DNA from: Numida meleagris
Lineage: Eukaryota; Chordata; Aves; Galliformes; Numididae
DNA length: 64,000 bases
Assembly (NCBI RefSeq): GCF_002078875.1
Contig: NC_034412.1
Coordinates: forward strand, 28,551,458 to 28,615,457
Direction of reading: 5' to 3'
Numbering within the stretch: position 1 is the first letter of the stretch; each line of letters opens with the position of its first letter. The notes below the pieces were generated by a model. That model saw only the letters and a list, made by a program, of their open reading frames with translations. It was not told the DNA's origin and searched no databases. Below, one piece after another: positions 26,701-37,900 of the stretch. Both the position numbers and the translations under genes were made by a program.

Positions 26701-29700
26701 ATTCCTTACCTCCAGTCTTTGTTACCTGTTGTCTGCAGGAAGCTCAAAAGTGAAGGTTAGTGATAAATTGCAGTGTAACTAGAACAGAGGTTTTCCTCTG
26801 AGCAACACATTGCTCAAAAGAGTGTATCCCATTCTACAACATACAGGCTTCTTCATCTTCTAGGAATCGATAGAAGATCAAAATATTCAGCAGCAGTCAC
26901 TCAAGATCAGGCTCATTAGAGGCTTTCCTCCATCAAAAACCAGCGGCTGACTCGCAGCTATGTGACAGTACACTGAATACTGGAGGGCAAGATTAACCCC
27001 GTGCACCCAGCCAGCCTACGAGCTGCAAAAACAGCTTCCCAGCCTAACACCAAATTTTATTAGACGATGGAAGATGAACAGAACATAAATTGTTTTCTGA
27101 AATTATTTGGGAAAATGTACACATGGTGGTTTGTCATCCAAGCAGTAAACAAAATAAAATACAAATTCTCAGTAATGCTAAATTCATCGCCTCCCTTAGT
27201 GCCGCTTTATAAATTAGGGTTGCACAGGTATCTTTGGTTGGATAAAGACGGGGAATCTGAATTATTTAGAAATGCTGTCTTTCAATTTGGCTGGCACTGA
27301 ATTCATTTATAGAAGTTCTCTGGGTCTCTGTACTCAGTGGCCAACACAGCCTGCATTGAGTGTATTTTTTTAATAACTTACAGACAGAAATTAGACCAAG
27401 TCTGAGGCTGGTTTTTGTTAAGATTTCAGTGACCCCTTTGGTTTATTTTTATACTGTAGATTCCTTGTTTGAAGGTGACATATGATGCATATGTAAAATA
27501 ATTAAAAGACAATCAAAAGCTTGTTCAACTCTAATCAAAAGGCTGTTTTGACTTTTTTAAAATCCCAGTAATAATGTTTTTAAACAAATTAAATGCTTGC
27601 TAACACCTGAAGTAGAATTATAATTTAAAATGTTACAAAACTCCAAATGTTTAGCAATAAAGATTAAAATTTTAAAATATTTCAGAAGAATCCTGGATAG
27701 ATAGCTTTAAGACAGTAACATTATCACTGTACTGTATTACTTGAAACTTCATTCCCAAAGAAACCATGTTCACCAGCAACCGCTGTCTGGAAAGGTAAGT
27801 GATCCTGCTCAGCTCCTCTGCAAGTCACTGTAAGTTTGCTGCAGTGTTTGGCAATGAACAGCCTCTTGCAAAGTTGAGAACTGAATTGGGAGTGCTTTAC
27901 CAACTCACAAAATTAAACTAAAAGCTTTGAAACAGTTTTTTTTTAACTGCATTGCATGTGAGATAATAAAGTAAACCACACAAAATCAAGTTGGCAGACA
28001 GTTAATTGTCAGTTTTTCATCTGGCAGTCTCTGTCTGCCTTCTGAAGAACTGCAAGCTAAGCTCTGCTAAGCTCAGAGCTCATAGGCAGTGTTTTTTAAT
28101 TAAGAGGAGGGCAGGATGCCTCCTAATACTTGAAATGCAGCTGGCTTCAGAGAAGTGGATATTTAGTATGACCTCCTATGCTGAACCTTCCAACTTTGAA
28201 CATTGCTTTAACAATTAAGCTCTTCTGGCCCTATGTTTAAATAGCTGTCCACAGCTACTGCAAATTGATTTATTGCCTGATGGGGATCAGGGATACTGAG
28301 CAAACACAGAACAGTTTATAATTTAAGTATTGCTCCACTGGTTTTGTTGTTGTTGCTTGATTACTTGTTTTAACATCAGCATGTGTTCTCAATGTCGCTT
28401 TATGCTCTTCTGCAGTTTTCAAACTGTTACAATGGAGAGGGCAAAACACACGTAACGTTACGAGCAAAGCCTCATAGAGCATCTTAATAAAGTTGCCTGA
28501 CATGATCTGTACAGGGATACTGTTTAAGTTGCTTATGTCCCTTGACTTAATTGTACAGATTTGGTATGATGCTTTTCACATAGGTATCTGATGCAAACTG
28601 ATTTTTAGTTTTCATTTCATGTTCTACAACCTTTATTTTAGAACATTAGCTTAAATTATCCAGATATTTTCAAATGAAGTTTGCAAATACATGGGTTTGC
28701 TTGTAATTAAATTCATAGCAGTATTTTTGGAAGAGCTTCAGTATGCACAGCCTGTAGGAAACATACTTAAATCTTGAATGGAACAGAAGGGAAGATAGAG
28801 TGAAGGGATGCATCCTTTTTTCCCTTTTAACATTACTATGGATTTAAATACCACCACAGTCAGCCTTGAATGTGGTTTCAGCAGCTCTCTTACCTGAGTG
28901 TCTCATCTGCAGTGGTATTGTACATGAACAATTTGATCTGAACCTTGCTTGGATCTGGGGCTGAGAAGATGAGATGCTTTCATGTGCTCAAAGCGCCTTT
29001 GTTGTAGCTATGGGATGATGGGGGCAGGTGGTCTGACATGATTAGGGAAGAAGAATTGATCTTGCAGTATGTAGAGTTGGCATAAAACTTCTTTCTAAGT
29101 CTTTATTCACTAGAAAGAGGTTAGGAGAAATCAGCAGAGGGAATGGTGGGCATATTTTGGGACCGTGAAATTATTTTGCATAAGGAAACTAGGCCTAAGA
29201 TGTCACAGTGGTGAGACAGATGGAGGGTTGCAGGCAAAAAGAACTGCTGGAACAGCAATGTAATGGCAGTAGCAAGGGTAACTCTGGGTTGATAAATAAG
29301 GTCAAAGAGCAAGATCAACTTTTTGGTGCGTACCTGGAGCAAAGAACAGACAAGGAAGGTGGCTGTTGACATAAGGGGAAGTTAAATCAGGTGAGAAGTC
29401 ATAAGAAAAGGATTAGCTAGAGAACGAGAGTGAAAAGAAACCAACAAAAAATTGCACAGCTGAATGTGCATCTCTGTGAGTGAGGAGTCCCAGAATAAGA
29501 TTAAAGGAGAAAACAACTAGGACAGTTGGAACAGTGATGAGAGTCAGACACTAGCATTAGAGAGATAAGAAAAACAACACTGGGATGAAGAGCCAAGAGT
29601 GAGGAGGGAATGAATACAGGTTAGAAATAACAAACAAAGATAAGGCAAAACAAGGATGCAGGGAACAAGCAGATGGGAGTGTGCTATTAAAAAGTGCCCT

Positions 29701-32150
29701 CTCACAGATCTTGGGACTGAACCCAAGGTTCTCTGTCCCTTCTGTGACAGTGAAATGCAATGGTGAGGAGACTTAATAACACTGTATGCAGAGTAGGATC
29801 TGAAAGACTGTGTAGCGAACAAAGCATTGCCACGCATTCAGAAAAATAACCCAGAAAACATAACACTGGAGGGATTCTTGTTAATCCAGCAGAGGGATCT
29901 GTAGAAAAAAAATTGTATATGGATATACAATGAAAAACTGTTTCATATTACATAAGTAGATGTGAGAGAGAATGGAGAGAATAGATTTTACAGGTGAGCT
30001 TGTTGCTATTAAGATAATCATTGCTTTCTTTTTAACCTCAAAAGTTTGGTCTTAGTTTATATTATTTACTCGGTATATATCTTCCCTAATGAATAATTTG
30101 GAGAACCGGGGACTCCTTCAACACAGCTTTGGCTGTTTCAGAAGTGTTACAGGCATCATTGGGAAAAGCAATGGGCTTATCAGGAGATAAAAGCAGGAAG
30201 GTAACGAGCTCCCTCTGAGCTTCTCTGAGTTGGCCTCTGGAGCAATGCTGCAGGCCCCAGGAGCAGAGCAGAAATGGGCTCCAGCCTTCACGGCCATCAG
30301 CATGTGCTGAGCTCGGTGCTTGTGAATAAGCCTATTGTGTCCGCCCACCTCGAACTGTGTGCGGGATCAAGGCCTAAACAGGAGACAGATAGCCAAAGAA
30401 TGAGGAGGAGTTGTGAGCAACCGTGTTTCAGATGTGGATTTATTTTTTTTAGGTCTGTGATTGTGTCTGTCTTTCTTGCAGACTTGTCCTTTTTTTAAAG
30501 ATCTTTTTGTTTGTGTGGGAAGAGCAGAAGAGCCTCCGGCTTCCAGGATACAAAATAAAATACCCCTGCCACTTGTCACGTAACTTCATTTACCATTATC
30601 TGTGTCCCCGTGATATGCCCCTAACCAGGAAACCTAAAGGAATAGGGAAGATGCTCAGAGTTCTTGCTGTTGCTGTTGTGTTCCTTTGGTTGGTTGCCTT
30701 CCAGCTCAGCATTCTGGCTTTCTGTCCGCATGTTCGTTTCTTTGGAAACGGCTGTAGGATGGATTTTTGATTGACTGTGTTGTCAGATGGATTATCAGAG
30801 TTGTGAGCTTTTTGGAATGGTAGACATGAACGTGTGAGAAGAAAAAAAATATTTTGTACTTAAAACATTTCAAAATTTTGCATCATGAAAAAAGCTAGAT
30901 GGAATATTTAACAGGTTACTTAAGGAAAAAGTTTGTTTTTTAAAGATGTCAACTACTTTTGTTACTGGGAAAAAATATTTAACTATGGGGAAATGTGACC
31001 AATGGGAGTATTAATAACTAAGCAATGTAGGATAATTCCTGCAGAGATGCAATGCTTATTTTAAACAGCAGTTTGAAGCTGTAGCTGCTCTGGATTCAGG
31101 GCAGAAACCAGCTTTTAGCCCGTCCTGTACTCACACCAATTTGTTACAGTGCTTATGTGTGCAGATCTCTGTGTTCTGAGGTTGTCTTCTGCCTGAGTCA
31201 GGGCTGGGTGGTGGCAGCTGTCCCCACACTCCTGGTGGCTCTGTGGTGCTGGAGGTTGGGGCAGGTTGTGGGCTGGGGGACGTCAGTATGCATCTTGCTG
31301 CAGGAGCTCATCTCCTGCTGCACAGAGCCCCATAGTCACCCTGCTGGGAGATGGGCATGGATCACATGTTGTACACTTCTTCCCTGGGTGCAGAACAATC
31401 AGGAAAGTCAGCATTTCTGCAGCAATGTTGACTAATGAGGATGCTTGTTGGACTGAGGGTGTTTCTGTTGTTGCGTTGAGGTGCATGGGCCTGGGAGAGA
31501 AAACGGATTTTTTATAGGTGCACGTACGAACAAGGCCAACAGAACAACCAGATCAATGTAGGGAGGTCCAGTGTGTGAAATTAGCATGGAGTTAGTGACA
31601 CTGGGATGAAACATCCCATTTGTCAACATGGGAAGTAACACAAGCTTAATTTCTGATCAGATTGAGCTGGCATCTTTAGCAGAAGGTGGCCCTGCTCTGC
31701 GGCACCATGCAAGCAAAGGTGGCTGTCACCCAGGCCTGCTCTGCTGGAATGATGGGAGAGGACCCTGAAAGCTCCCTCGGAGGCAGAGCCAAGTGCTTGG
31801 CCCTGTTAGCTGTGGAAACTACTCTGAGGAAGAGGGGAAAGGAAAAGGCCCCAGTTTTCCCAGGCATTTCTGCGATGTGGTGGCATGTGGGGGCCTGTGA
31901 CACGTGGCTGGGACAGAACTGGTATTGGATGCTGAAGGCAGTGGCTACACTGTTGGTGGCAGCTACTTAGCCTTTGGCTTTTTGCTCTGGAGAAATGTGA
32001 TGGAGTTGGGAGGAACACAGATACAACCTGGATGCAAAAACGGATGCCGAAACGTAAGGAAGCACAGCACAATGTTTTAAATACATTGTCCATACTCGAT
32101 GCTACTCTTCAGCATGCTCTGTTATTAAGCTGTGATTAGCTCTGTCTCAA
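23783..32150. other. Intergenic DNA upstream of TLL1, no gene recognised
   Basis: Mostly AT-rich sequence without a supported gene. Local exceptions are a small GC- and CpG-richer patch at about 24,350-24,600, homopolymers near 26,158 and 26,362, and a coding-like antisense fragment at 26,374-26,620 described in the findings. From about 30,200 the base composition rises gradually towards the CpG island. Open frames at 31,157-32,093 overlap on both strands and show no domain, as expected from rising GC content. Confidence 0.55.
26158..26179 (+). repeat. Poly(A) tract, 22 bases
   Basis: Twenty-two consecutive A residues. Nothing recognisable precedes it on the plus strand to suggest a processed pseudogene tail, so it is listed as a simple repeat. 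Confidence 0.95.
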
Positions 32151-32726
32151 CCAACCCCTTCAGTTCTGACGGCACCTACAGCCAGGCAGCCCTTCTGTGC
32201 GAGGGCAGGGGTGGAAAAAGGGGTCTCGCCTTCCCCTAAAGCCTTTTTCCTTCGCAGTAGCTCAGCCCACCGAGCGGTGACAGTACACTGTGCCCACCCG
32301 CACTTTGCCCAACCACCCCGAACTCCCCGTCGAAGGAACGGGGCCGCCCCCGACGCGACGCTCCTGGCACAGCCCGGGGGGAAGGGACGATCTCTGGATT
32401 TCCACCCCTGCGACAGGAGGAAGGCGACCGGGAAGCGGTCTGTACGGGCTGGGGCGGGAGGAAAAGGCGCAGGCACTGCTTCGCGGCAGCCCTTTCAAAA
32501 GCCCGTGCTAAATGTGACACCCCGGCGGAGCGGGAGCTGAAGGAACTCCTCACAACCCGCCCCATTCCCCCCGCTCTTTTCCATGGAAACTCGTAAAAAG
32601 GGGGAGGAGGAGTAGAGTTTGCTGCGGAAAAGTCTCACCTTGGTCTGAAACCGTTTCAGGCCGCGTTCTGCAGGACCCGAGCTGCCCGTCTCGGGGGAGG
32701 GGAGGAGGCAGGGAGATCTTTAGCTA

Positions 32727-32945
32727 CCTATATTTATATATATACACACACACTTTTTTTTTTTTTTCTGTCGATCTTATTTTATTCCAGCAGCAGTGTA
32801 TCTCCACCCTCCGCCCTCCCCCTCGCTCCCTCCCTCGTTCCCTCCCTCCCTCCCCAGGTTGATCGGCTGAAGGCGGCTTTGCGCGCTGATCCCTCCTCGG
32901 GCTTTAAAGCGGCGCCGGCCCCGCGCGGCTCGGGGCGCTCAGCGG
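32727..32945 (+). promoter_or_regulatory. Candidate TLL1 core promoter
   Basis: Two TATA-like elements are visible. One is the AT-rich tatatttatatatata at about 32,729-32,744, followed by CA and T simple repeats. The other is a TTTAAAG at 32,903-32,909, set in GC-rich sequence. The second lies about 30-38 bp before a 'ctcagcg' initiator-like site with the A at 32,941. The choice between these and TATA-less starts further down the island is inference. A start near 32,941 would give a leader of about 1.37 kb. Confidence 0.35.
32804..32858 (+). repeat. Polypyrimidine CCCT-type tract ending in CCCCAG
   Basis: An almost uninterrupted C/T run contains repeated ccctccctc units and ends in ccccag at about 32,853-32,858. 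Such tracts can form triplex DNA and act as promoter elements in S1-sensitive regions. Here the end also matches a 3' splice acceptor, so a 5'-untranslated exon starting at about 32,859 is possible but unproven. Confidence 0.6.
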
Positions 32946-33009
32946 GACGGTGCGGAGCTGCGCGGAAACTTCGCTCGGGAGAGAAACGTCCACCGCTTTC
33001 CCGGCGATC

Positions 33010-33015
33010 CACGTG
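33010..33015. promoter_or_regulatory. CACGTG E-box
   Basis: A palindromic CACGTG lies inside the CpG island just after the candidate start site. It is the consensus for MYC/MAX/USF-type bHLH-ZIP factors. A six-base match has little specificity, so this is only a candidate. Confidence 0.3.
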
Positions 33016-33262
33016 AGGACAGGAAAGCCCGGCTGCGAGATCTCAGTTTAACTTTTTTTTTTTTTTTTGCCTCGTTTTTTTTTTTTTTCTTCTGTTTGTT
33101 TGTTTGCTCTTACTTTCATTTTGGAGCCGGTTCCCAGCTGCTTGGCCCAACTTCTGCAGAGCGATGGACCTTTAAATCGCTTTCCTCTGTTTTAAGCAAA
33201 CTATGGGCGCTTAAACTTTTCTCTCTCCCCCTCCCCCCCGCTCCCTCACCCCCCGCCCGCCC

Positions 33263-33346
33263 ATGGGGCTCACGCTGCGGAGCCGCCGGCACGGGGAGCA
33301 GCACACCAGCACCGCGCTGCTTCCCCGTCCCCTCCATCGCAGCTGA
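33263..33346 (+). CDS. Upstream ORF, 27 codons (putative)
   Basis: ATG in context cgcccATGg (G at +4, no purine at -3) opens a basic, arginine-rich 27-residue frame closed by TGA at 33,344. It lies in the presumed TLL1 leader and ends about 960 bp before the TLL1 ATG. No domain is seen. If transcribed it could reduce translation of the main frame; it may also be non-functional. Confidence 0.2.
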   Translation: MGLTLRSRRHGEQHTSTALLPRPLHRS

Positions 33347-33656
33347 TCCCTCTCCTCCTCCATCACCCCTTCTCTCTGTCCTCGGGCTTTTTGGATGCCG
33401 GGAGCCGAGCCGTGCGTTGTTTGATTTGATCTCGCTTCTTTTGTTGTTGTCTAAATGCCGCGCACCGCTTATCTAGAGGGAGAGCTCTCTGGAGATAGGG
33501 GCGGCCGGTGAACGCGCATGTTGCTGTAGGACTATCGAGGGAGCGGATCGGCAGCAGCCCGGATCCTGACCCTGCCTGTATGAATAAGTAAGCAGGATGC
33601 TGACGATGTGCGTTAGTTGCCTGTAAGGTTGTCGTAAGTTAAAGGGGGACGGAGGA

Positions 33657-33670
33657 GGGGGGGGGGGGGG
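33657..33670 (+). repeat. G14 run
   Basis: Fourteen consecutive G residues follow a ggacggagga stretch in the leader region. Transcribed in the sense direction it would be prone to G-quadruplex formation; in DNA it is a length-unstable site. Confidence 0.9.
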
Positions 33671-33851
33671 TTGACCAGAGACAGAGCGCAGAGTAAGTGC
33701 GCGGCGGGGGAGGCCCTGACACTTGGCTCTGTCGCCTCCCATCGCTCGGGCTCCGCGCTTTGCCGGAGCGGACCCCCCACCCCCGCTCCCTTTTCTTCGC
33801 GTCCGTCCTTCTTTCTTTTCTCTCCTTCCCTCTCCCCGCGGTAGTTCGCTG

Positions 33852-34043
33852 ATGTACAGCCCGGATCCATCTTCCGGCAGCAGCAGCGGCGGCGGCAACA
33901 GCGGGACCGGGGGCGGCGGCGCGGCGGAGCGCGGGCCGGGCGCGGAGCGGGGCGCGGGCAGCGGCCGCCGCCGGGGCGGGAAGTTTGCCCGGGCTGCGCT
34001 GGAGGCGGGGGGACGCCCCAAGAGCCGGCACCTCCCGGCCTGA
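33852..34043 (+). CDS. Upstream ORF, 63 codons (putative)
   Basis: ATG at 33,852 in a weak context (C at -3, T at +4) opens a 63-residue frame ending at TGA 34,041-34,043, 267 bp before the TLL1 ATG. The product is rich in Ser, Gly, Arg and Ala because it spans CGG/CAG-type triplets. This looks like composition-driven sequence and no domain is present. It matters mainly as a possible brake on TLL1 translation. A function for the peptide is not supported. Confidence 0.2.
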   Translation: MYSPDPSSGSSSGGGNSGTGGGGAAERGPGAERGAGSGRRRGGKFARAALEAGGRPKSRHLPA

Positions 34044-34310
34044 GCCCACCCCCACGCCCAGCCACCCACACGCCCGGCGGGGTGCGGGCAGGAGGGGCGG
34101 CGGAGCTCATGCTGCCTGGGGCTACCTAGGGAGCAGCGGCTCTAGGTGCTGAAGGAGAAACAAACCAACCCACCAACCCACTCATCCCCAGCCGACCCCG
34201 AAGCTGCCGTTCCTCCATCCCTTACCCTCCTTTCTCAAGCCGGCGCGCACGGCGGAGCCGCCCGCCTAACTCCGCTGCGCCCCGCGCACCGCCTCTCCGC
34301 CCGAGGGAGG

Positions 34311-34467
34311 ATGAAAATGCTCTGCTGGCGGCTGGCGCTGTGGCTGGCCGCCTGGGCTGTCTGTGGGAAGCCGTCCTCCTGCTCTGCCCTCGATTATGAC
34401 TACACTTACGATTTCACTGAAGAGGATAAAGCCGAGGCGATAGATTATAAGGATCCCTGCAAAGCCG
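34311..34467 (+). CDS. TLL1: TLL1 (tolloid-like 1) coding exon 1, partial gene
   Basis: The exon encodes 52 residues plus the first base of codon 53. Residues 1 to about 20-25 form a signal peptide, with a Leu/Ala/Trp-rich core ([12 protein letters not shown]). From residue 27 the text LDYDYTYDF, then EEDK and IDYKDPCKA, matches the N-terminal propeptide of vertebrate TLL1. The LDYDYT and IDYKDPCKA blocks distinguish it from TLL2, and the phase-1 exon end in GCC|G fits the Ala-Ala that follows in the family.

TLL1 is a secreted astacin metalloprotease of the BMP1/tolloid group that cleaves procollagens and chordin; its protease, CUB and EGF exons lie outside the window. ATG 34,311 has A at -3 and is the first in frame after an upstream stop-free stretch lacking ATG. 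A second in-frame ATG at 34,317 also has a good context, so initiation could occur at either. Confidence 0.93.
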
Positions 34468-34473
34468 GTAAGT
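34468..34473 (+). other. TLL1: 5' splice site of TLL1 intron 1
   Basis: The sequence gccg|gtaagt is a full-consensus GTAAGT donor directly after the KDPCKA codons. The open frame continues only two to three codons into the intron before TGA at 34,473-34,475, consistent with the exon ending here. It leaves the reading frame in phase 1. Confidence 0.92.
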
Positions 34474-34860
34474 GACTTCCCCGCCCGGCGCAGCTCCCCA
34501 CCCCCTCCCCAGATGGTGACTTTGTCCCGGCTTCACTCCGCTGGCTGCCGAGGGGCCTCACCTGCTCCTCCCCGGGGAGCGGGCGGGCCGGGAGCTGCGT
34601 TGCCGGCCGGGCACGCGGAAGTTGCGCGAGGCGCTTCACGGAGCTCGGAGGCTCGCGGGCACCGCTCCGCACCGAGCGCGGAGCTCCGCCCGGCGCCGCC
34701 CCCGCGGCCCCCGATCTCCCTTCCGCACCGCAACCTGTCGGCCCCGGCCGGCGCTCGGCTCCTGGGGGCGGGCCCGGGGCGGGCTCTGGGCGCCGGCTGC
34801 TCCGCGATGAATATTGACATCGGGATCGCGGGGTCGGGCGGGGCGTGCAGCCCCGTCTGC

Positions 34861-34873
34861 GTGAGTGACTCAC
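34861..34873. promoter_or_regulatory. AP-1-type palindrome gtgagtgactcac
   Basis: An interrupted palindrome with six-base arms (gtgagt/actcac) around a central g contains TGACTCA at 34,866-34,872, the AP-1 consensus. It lies 400 bp into intron 1 within the CpG island, a plausible position for a regulatory site. Occupancy is not shown by sequence. Confidence 0.4.
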
Positions 34874-34958
34874 GTCCGAGCGGCGCGGAGAGAGTGAAGA
34901 GAGCATCCGCGCGCTCTGCGCGGCGAGGGAGTCCTGTGATGTGAGTGTGTCGGTTTAA

Positions 34959-34965
34959 GACGTCA
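34959..34965. promoter_or_regulatory. CRE-like GACGTCA
   Basis: AGACGTCAG matches the cAMP-response element TGACGTCA except for the first base. It lies near the downstream edge of the CpG island. The motif is short and its use is inferred only from position. Confidence 0.25.
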
Positions 34966-37900
34966 GCTTCCTTATGCCAGGTACGGTGGTTGGTCCGTGC
35001 GGTGCTCCGCAGCCTTCTCGCTGACCTTAGGAACCGCTTCACTTCAGCACGCGGGTGTCTCTCTCGTCGATACGTTTTCTCAAAACGCGGTGGTCATCCG
35101 CTCCCAATGCTGTTAAATGAGTGCTGAAGTTTTCCAGCAATCTCCTTTGCATTAATTAGTTACTTTATATGCTGCAGACTGGTTCAGCCAAAGGTTGCGT
35201 GCACCGTGTCTGTGTGGTTTTGTTTAATTTATTGAGGGGAATGTGGTGAACATATATGCCAGCTATGCAGACGCTGCGTTTTCCTAATCACAAAAATAGT
35301 TTGTTCCGAAGTGTGAATTGTTAGGTCTTACATGCCTGCAGCTGATGAATGCCCCAGTTCAAAAGAGGTAGAAGCGACTGCAAACAAAACGTTTTTTTTT
35401 CCAATTAGCACTCACAAACAAACGTAGCTGGTCATAATTAAGCTGAGATCTTTTTTTCCTGGTCCCTAATTCTTTAGGAAGATTCATATGCATCGTTTTA
35501 CTTAGTAAGTGTATTCGCTCTACCTGCAGGGGTGTTTTTTTCATAATTCTTGCTTCATAGTGGAAGTAATTAGAAATTGCAATATGCGACAGCTTTTTAA
35601 GCTTATGCATGAGAGAAGGATGATGGTAAGAATCTGTGGAGTATGATTGGTGTTGCCAATTCCCTGCCATCACTGTTTTGTTTAGAGAAAAAGGCATATG
35701 TTTGGAAAGCTTGGCCCATTTAAGTATTTCATGGAAGTTCTTGCTGCTGCTGCTGCTTCTTCGTGAGGTGCTTGAATACTACTGTGATGAGAGAGAGCCT
35801 GTGAATTCCTGATACCTGCAATCCCCATCAAAGATCAAAGATGATGAGAGCTGCAGATGTTCAGCCTCTATTAGGAGCATACCCAGTTGTGCATTCTGGC
35901 TCAGCCAGGTCTGATCTGACCCTCTCGGATGGGTGCAGGGCTGCCAGGAGTCATTTACATGACTCTTTTTTACCTGTTCAGGCTGACAACAGTGAGGCCT
36001 CAGCTAGAAGTGAAGTTCAGCAACTTGGCACAAGAGGAGAAACACCCAAACTCAGTTAGGATTTTACAAAGTAATGCACTATAAAAACTCCAGAGAGTCC
36101 AGTGCAGATTTTACAGACCTGCCAGAATAATCTGACCTACCATAATTTGTAAGTAAATAAGATCCTTTGAAACCAGCCACAACTAAGGCCCACAAATATG
36201 CTGATGCAGGCTGAATTTGCCTTTATTTTAAAAGCCACTTGCATTCTGCTTTTCTCTGCTCAGTGGTATTTGCTGCTTAGTTCTTATTCCTCGATCCACG
36301 TGAGGAAATGTTCATGACTTTGCGGCATCCAGTGCAGCACAGAGGGCCTCAGGTCTACATCAGCTATAACTCTATGTAGGTAGTTATTCATAGATGTAGT
36401 CCCAGCTCTCTTGGATCAGGCTTCTTTTGTTAGGCTCCTCTTTTCTCTGTTTTTCCCTTTTGTGGAAGAGCTGGAGAAAGTTACCAGAAATGGAAAGTGG
36501 CAGCCTCTAACACGTTATTTATGTTTTGTAATTGTTTTTCAGTATTCTGTGTGCATTTTAACGGTTAATGGAAAAGGGCTCATTTTGGCTAGCCTGCTTG
36601 GAATCGTACTGTTCTTTGGAAGTTAAATCCCCAGAAGCAGAGCACAGTGCAGAATGCTGTAGAGGCTTACAAGTACATTATCTTACTATGTTTCCAGCTT
36701 GATGAAAACTGAAATCCTTAGATAACAGGAGTCTGATGGATGCACAGATGATGGGTTGAATTTTTTATGGAACTGACGTTCTCAGCTGTGTTTTAAAACA
36801 AACAAACAAAAAAACTGGCAGCTGTTTTGCAATAAACCCATGCTTGAGTGTCAGCAGTGAAGCCAGTACCTTGAGAGCCCTGGGAGCAAGGGGCTGAGGA
36901 AGAGGTGCCTGGAGAAGTGCTGTTGTGGTGCTGCTTAGGAGGAGTAGGTAAGAAAGCTGTTGACACTGAGATTAACTTGATGAGCTGTGTGGTTTCCTGT
37001 GTGTTTTTCTGCAGTCCTTTAACCTAGGGATGAATTTTGGGTCATGCTACTTCTCCTTCTAACAAGTCTCCTGGCATTCTCTAACAGTGGGATGTGATGT
37101 AATGTGGTTTCTGTGCTTCTGATGTCTCAGATATTTCCTTGTGTCTCTCTGCAGGATATTGCTCTCAGTGTTTACCATGGTGAAGTTCAAGTATAAGGCA
37201 TTCTTAGTTTATCTTCCAGGATCTAATTTGCTGGAAGATGTGAAAATGGGAACACCATGCTCATCCCTGTGGCAGGCTTTAAATAATCTGGCAATATAGA
37301 TCAACTTTTATATAGAGCAAGTATTACTCCAAAAATTAAAATGTTTAGTTAGATTTAAATGGGCAATGTCAAGCTTCTCAAGTTGCAGCATTCATCTATG
37401 TGTATCTCTGGATTCCTGAGATGTTACTTTTTCTGACCTTACTATAGCCTGCAATGTCTGAAGGATGTTGACTGAGAAATATATAGAGTGAAATGACAAT
37501 TATAGGATGGGAAACACTTTTCCTACCCATCGATAGCCTGCACTTAGTTTGTATTAAAGTTTTTGGGATGCTTTTGTTTTGCTTCTTCAAAAAGGAAAAA
37601 GGAAACAGCAGAGAATGGCTGAGTGATATTCTGGTGTGATCTTCCAATTGAAATACTTTTGTCGACTTGTGAGAAATTAGGAAACAGGGCTTAGCTTTGG
37701 TGTATATCTGCATCACCAAGGTCTATTACTCCTTTAATGTTTCTTCTCGGAGATATTTCACTTTGGAAGAAATTATAAAAGTTTCAGGAATAGGCTCAGG
37801 GGTGAATTCCTTGATCTCTTGATTTTCCCTGTTGTGGGCCTTGGTTGTCTTTGCACCAGAAATTGTTTTGCACTGAGGAAACTTCCCAAGAAAAGCATCC

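Larger units (their letters stand above)
32941..34310 (+). other. TLL1: Putative TLL1 5' leader with many upstream ATGs
   Basis: If transcription starts near 32,941 this whole segment is 5' untranslated. At least ten ATGs precede the TLL1 start codon, including ones near 33,163 (ATG GAC CTT TAA), 33,203 (ATG GGC GCT TAA), 33,263, 33,394, 33,518, 33,597, 33,852 and 34,108. Donor-like gtaagt at 33,693 would allow an intron in the leader. The leader also holds T-runs (33,051-33,090), a G14 run and CGG-type triplets (33,875-33,930). Its true extent depends on the start site, which cannot be read from sequence alone. Confidence 0.4.
32250..35000. promoter_or_regulatory. CpG island covering the TLL1 promoter, leader and exon 1
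   Basis: CpG dinucleotides, nearly absent elsewhere in the window, become dense from about 32,250. They peak at 33,850-34,870 (runs such as gcggccgccgccggggcgg) and fade by about 35,110. GC boxes of the GGGGCGGG type occur, for example around 33,973 and 34,837. Such islands mark promoters of developmental and widely expressed vertebrate genes. This one overlaps the start codon of TLL1 and extends some 650 bp into intron 1. The numerous long open frames on both strands within it are products of the low stop-codon frequency in GC-rich DNA. Confidence 0.9.

Noticed and set aside
33473..34110. Open frames of 138-198 codons on the minus strand opposite the TLL1 leader
   Set aside because: They overlap one another in several frames, are Pro/Arg/Gly/Ala-rich, and are explained by few stop codons in CpG-island DNA. 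No domain or splice structure supports an antisense protein.
34146..34310. N-terminal extension of the TLL1 frame upstream of ATG 34,311
   Set aside because: The frame is open but has no in-frame ATG, and the signal peptide expected of a secreted protease begins at 34,311.
34445..35042. Long open frames on both strands around the exon 1 donor
   Set aside because: They have the same composition effect and overlap the donor and island. None continues a known family.
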